Notes under the pieces: model-generated
Databases searched by the model: none
Told to the model about the DNA's origin: nothing
Seen by the model: the letters and a program-made list of their open reading frames with translations, nothing else
Source of the DNA: Kribbella qitaiheensis
Lineage (GTDB): Bacteria; Actinomycetota; Actinomycetes; Propionibacteriales; Kribbellaceae
Direction of reading: 5' to 3'
Length of the DNA: 64,000 nt
Assembly (NCBI RefSeq): GCF_014217565.1
Contig: NZ_CP043661.1
Location: forward strand, 8,060,001-8,124,000
Made by a program: the position numbers and the translations under genes
Part shown: in pieces, positions 62,222-64,000 of the stretch
How positions within the stretch are numbered: position 1 is the stretch's first letter
How the letters are laid out: each line of letters begins with the position of its first letter

Positions 62222-64000
62222 TCGCGCTGTGGATGCGGGGCCTGATCCGGTATCGGGGCGGCCGCCTACTCGCCACGGCCGTCGGAGTCTCCTTGTCGGT
62301 CGCCTTGATCGCTGCGCTAGGTGCGTTCCTGACTGCCTCGAAGGCGACGATGACGACACGTGCCGCGTCCTCGGTCGCGATCGACTGGCAGGTCGAGGTC
62401 CAATCCGGCGGTGACCCGGCGTCGGTTCTCGCTGCGACTCGTGCCGCGCCCGGCGTGGGTGCAGCAGAGGAGGTCGCCTTCGGCCGTAGTACTGGATTCG
62501 AGGCGACCACCGGGGGCTCTACCCAGACCACGGGGCCAGGTGTCGTCCTCGGGTTGCCGGCCGGATATCGAGCCGGCTTTCCAGGCGAGATCCGGACCCT
62601 GACGGGCGGGTCCGACGGGGTACTGCTGGCCCAGCAGACGGCGGCCAATCTGCACGCGGCACCTGGCGACTCGATCTCCATCGGCCGGCCGGGGCTGACG
62701 CCTGTCACCGTCAAGGTGGACGGCGTCATCGATCTGCCGCAAGCGGATTCCCTGTTCCAGAAGGTCGGGGCACCCCCGCAGTCCCAGCCGTCGGCCCCGC
62801 CCGACAACGTGCTCCTGCTGCCAAGGCAGCAATTCGACCAGCTACTAGGCCCGGTGACGGCCAACGATCCGGAGGCGGTGAAGACCCAGATCCACGTACG
62901 GCGTACTGCGGTGCTGCCACCGGACCCGGCGAGTGCCTACACGGCGGTCGTCGGCGCGGCGCACAACCTCGAAGCAGCACTCGCAGGGGCTGGACTGGTC
63001 GGTGACAATCTCGGTGCTGCCTTGGATGCGGCGCGGGGCGACGCGTCGTACGCGCAGATCTTGTTCCTGTTCCTCGGCGTGCCTGGAGCAGTACTGGCGG
63101 CACTACTGACTGCCGCTCTCGCAGGCTCGGGAGCGATCCGGCGGCGCCGGGAGCAAGCTCTGCTGAGAGTGCGAGGGTTGGCAGCAGGGCAGGTCACGCG
63201 CCTGGCGGCACTGGAGGCGGGCCTCGTCGGAGTCGGCGGCGGCGTGCTCGGCCTGGTGATCGCCGCGGTGGTTGGTCGGGTGGCTTTCGGGACCGCGTCG
63301 TTCGGGGCCAACGGTGGGGCCGCGCTGCTGTGGTTCGCGATCGCGTTCGTCGTGGGGTTGTTGGTCGCCGCCGCGACGGTGTTGATCCCAGCAGTGCGCG
63401 ATCTGTCGATGACCACGATCAATCAAGCCAGGCAGCAGATCGGGCGGCTGCGGTCGCCGCAGTGGATGCGATTCGGACTGGACTTCATCCTGCTGGTCGT
63501 CTCGCTGCTGGTGTTCCGGGCCTCGAGTAACAACAACTACTCACTCGTACTCGCGCCCGAAGGCGTGCCGACCATCTCGGTCTCGTACTGGGCGTTCTTC
63601 GGGCCCGCTCTGCTCTGGGTGGGCGGGGCGCTTCTACTTTGGCGACTTACCTCCGTTGCGTTGTCCCGCGGCCGCGGAGCACTCACCAGCCTGGTTCGTC
63701 CCCTGACCGGCACGCTGGCGACGACGACCGCGGCGAGCATGTCCCGGCAACGCCGCCCGCTGATCAGGTCGGTGGTGCTACTCGCGCTCGCCGTGTCGTT
63801 CGCGGTCTCCACGGCCACCTTCAACGCGACGTACAAGCAGCAGGCCGAGGCCGACGCGCTGCTGACCAACGGTGCGGATGTCACAGTCACCGAGTCGCCA
63901 GGAGTGGTCGTCGGGCCGGAGGCAGGAGATCGACTTGCCGCGACCCCCGGAGTACGGAAGGTGGAGCCGATCCAGCATCGGTTCGCCTATGTCGGTTCGG
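62218..64000 (+). CDS. FtsX-like ABC permease, 5' part (runs off the window)
   Basis: The frame is open from GTG 62218 (GTGA overlap with ATPase 2) to the end of the window, 594 codons. It has an N-terminal helix (RLLATAVGVSLSVALIAALG), an extracytoplasmic region of about 230 residues, an FtsX helix block (ILFLFLGVPGAVLAALLTAA), further helices and the start of a second FtsX repeat (SVVLLALAVSFAVSTATFNA). It completes a lipoprotein/ATPase/ATPase/permease export or envelope-remodelling system. The total length is likely 850-1000 residues. Confidence 0.88.
   Translation, partial: MIALWMRGLIRYRGGRLLATAVGVSLSVALIAALGAFLTASKATMTTRAASSVAIDWQVEVQSGGDPASVLAATRAAPGVGAAEEVAFGRSTGFEATTGGSTQTTGPGVVLGLPAGYRAGFPGEIRTLTGGSDGVLLAQQTAANLHAAPGDSISIGRPGLTPVTVKVDGVIDLPQADSLFQKVGAPPQSQPSAPPDNVLLLPRQQFDQLLGPVTANDPEAVKTQIHVRRTAVLPPDPASAYTAVVGAAHNLEAALAGAGLVGDNLGAALDAARGDASYAQILFLFLGVPGAVLAALLTAALAGSGAIRRRREQALLRVRGLAAGQVTRLAALEAGLVGVGGGVLGLVIAAVVGRVAFGTASFGANGGAALLWFAIAFVVGLLVAAATVLIPAVRDLSMTTINQARQQIGRLRSPQWMRFGLDFILLVVSLLVFRASSNNNYSLVLAPEGVPTISVSYWAFFGPALLWVGGALLLWRLTSVALSRGRGALTSLVRPLTGTLATTTAASMSRQRRPLIRSVVLLALAVSFAVSTATFNATYKQQAEADALLTNGADVTVTESPGVVVGPEAGDRLAATPGVRKVEPIQHRFAYVGS

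Overview
The window is GC-rich, densely coding actinobacterial chromosome. Many GTG and some TTG starts, 1-4 bp start/stop overlaps, leaderless starts preceded by TANNNT boxes, Tat signals and LacI/ABC sugar cassettes fit a soil actinomycete. The gene mix and frequent GTAC in coding sequence suggest a Kribbella-like Nocardioidaceae; that is inference, since no rRNA or tRNA gene was recognised.

Layout. 1-8.7 kb: start of a secreted glycerophosphodiesterase, a MacB-type ABC exporter, a TrmB/LuxR regulator, two small unknowns, an ACT-GNAT fusion and a potassium channel whose start overlaps it. 8.7-20.4 kb: a LacI-controlled sugar operon with ABC importer, two ADP-ribosylglycohydrolase-family enzymes, a PfkB kinase, a glycosidase-like/SUMF1-like fusion, a CaiB CoA-transferase and a CitE-type lyase, the last two separated by a 168-bp MITE-like palindrome. 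20.5-26.3 kb: a CrtI-like oxidoreductase, an orphan ECF42 sigma factor and two acyl-CoA dehydrogenases. 26.3-27.0 kb: integrase remnant. 27.0-47.4 kb: a polysaccharide or modified-sugar locus (beta-helix protein, DUF4838 protein, SGNH esterase, IclR, ABC importer, FAD oxidoreductase, SDRs, D-aminoacylase-like amidohydrolase, two Gfo/Idh/MocA dehydrogenases, LacI). It contains a decayed zone at 34.5-36.0 kb, and two of its promoters share a conserved palindrome plus -10 box. 47.4-53.0 kb: a minus-strand extracytoplasmic flavin redox operon (ApbE, response regulator, histidine kinase, ferric-reductase-like protein, two FMN-binding proteins). 53.0-55.4 kb: a CstR-like persulfide-response cluster with two CsoR-type operators, a Cys-rich mini-protein, a persulfide dioxygenase-rhodanese fusion and a broken TauE exporter. 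55.5-60.1 kb: kinase-regulator-kinase genes plus a COG4705 membrane protein. 60.2-64.0 kb: lipoprotein, two ABC ATPases and an FtsX-like permease running off the end.

The sugar operon is the best candidate for an undescribed pathway: import, cleavage of an N- or O-glycosidic (perhaps ADP-ribose-like) bond, phosphorylation of the released sugar, and processing of an organic acid through CoA activation and retro-aldol cleavage. The substrate cannot be read from sequence. Four otherwise intact genes carry the same one-base lesion (an extra C in GGCC, giving GGCCC), which looks more like a systematic sequence artefact than independent gene loss.
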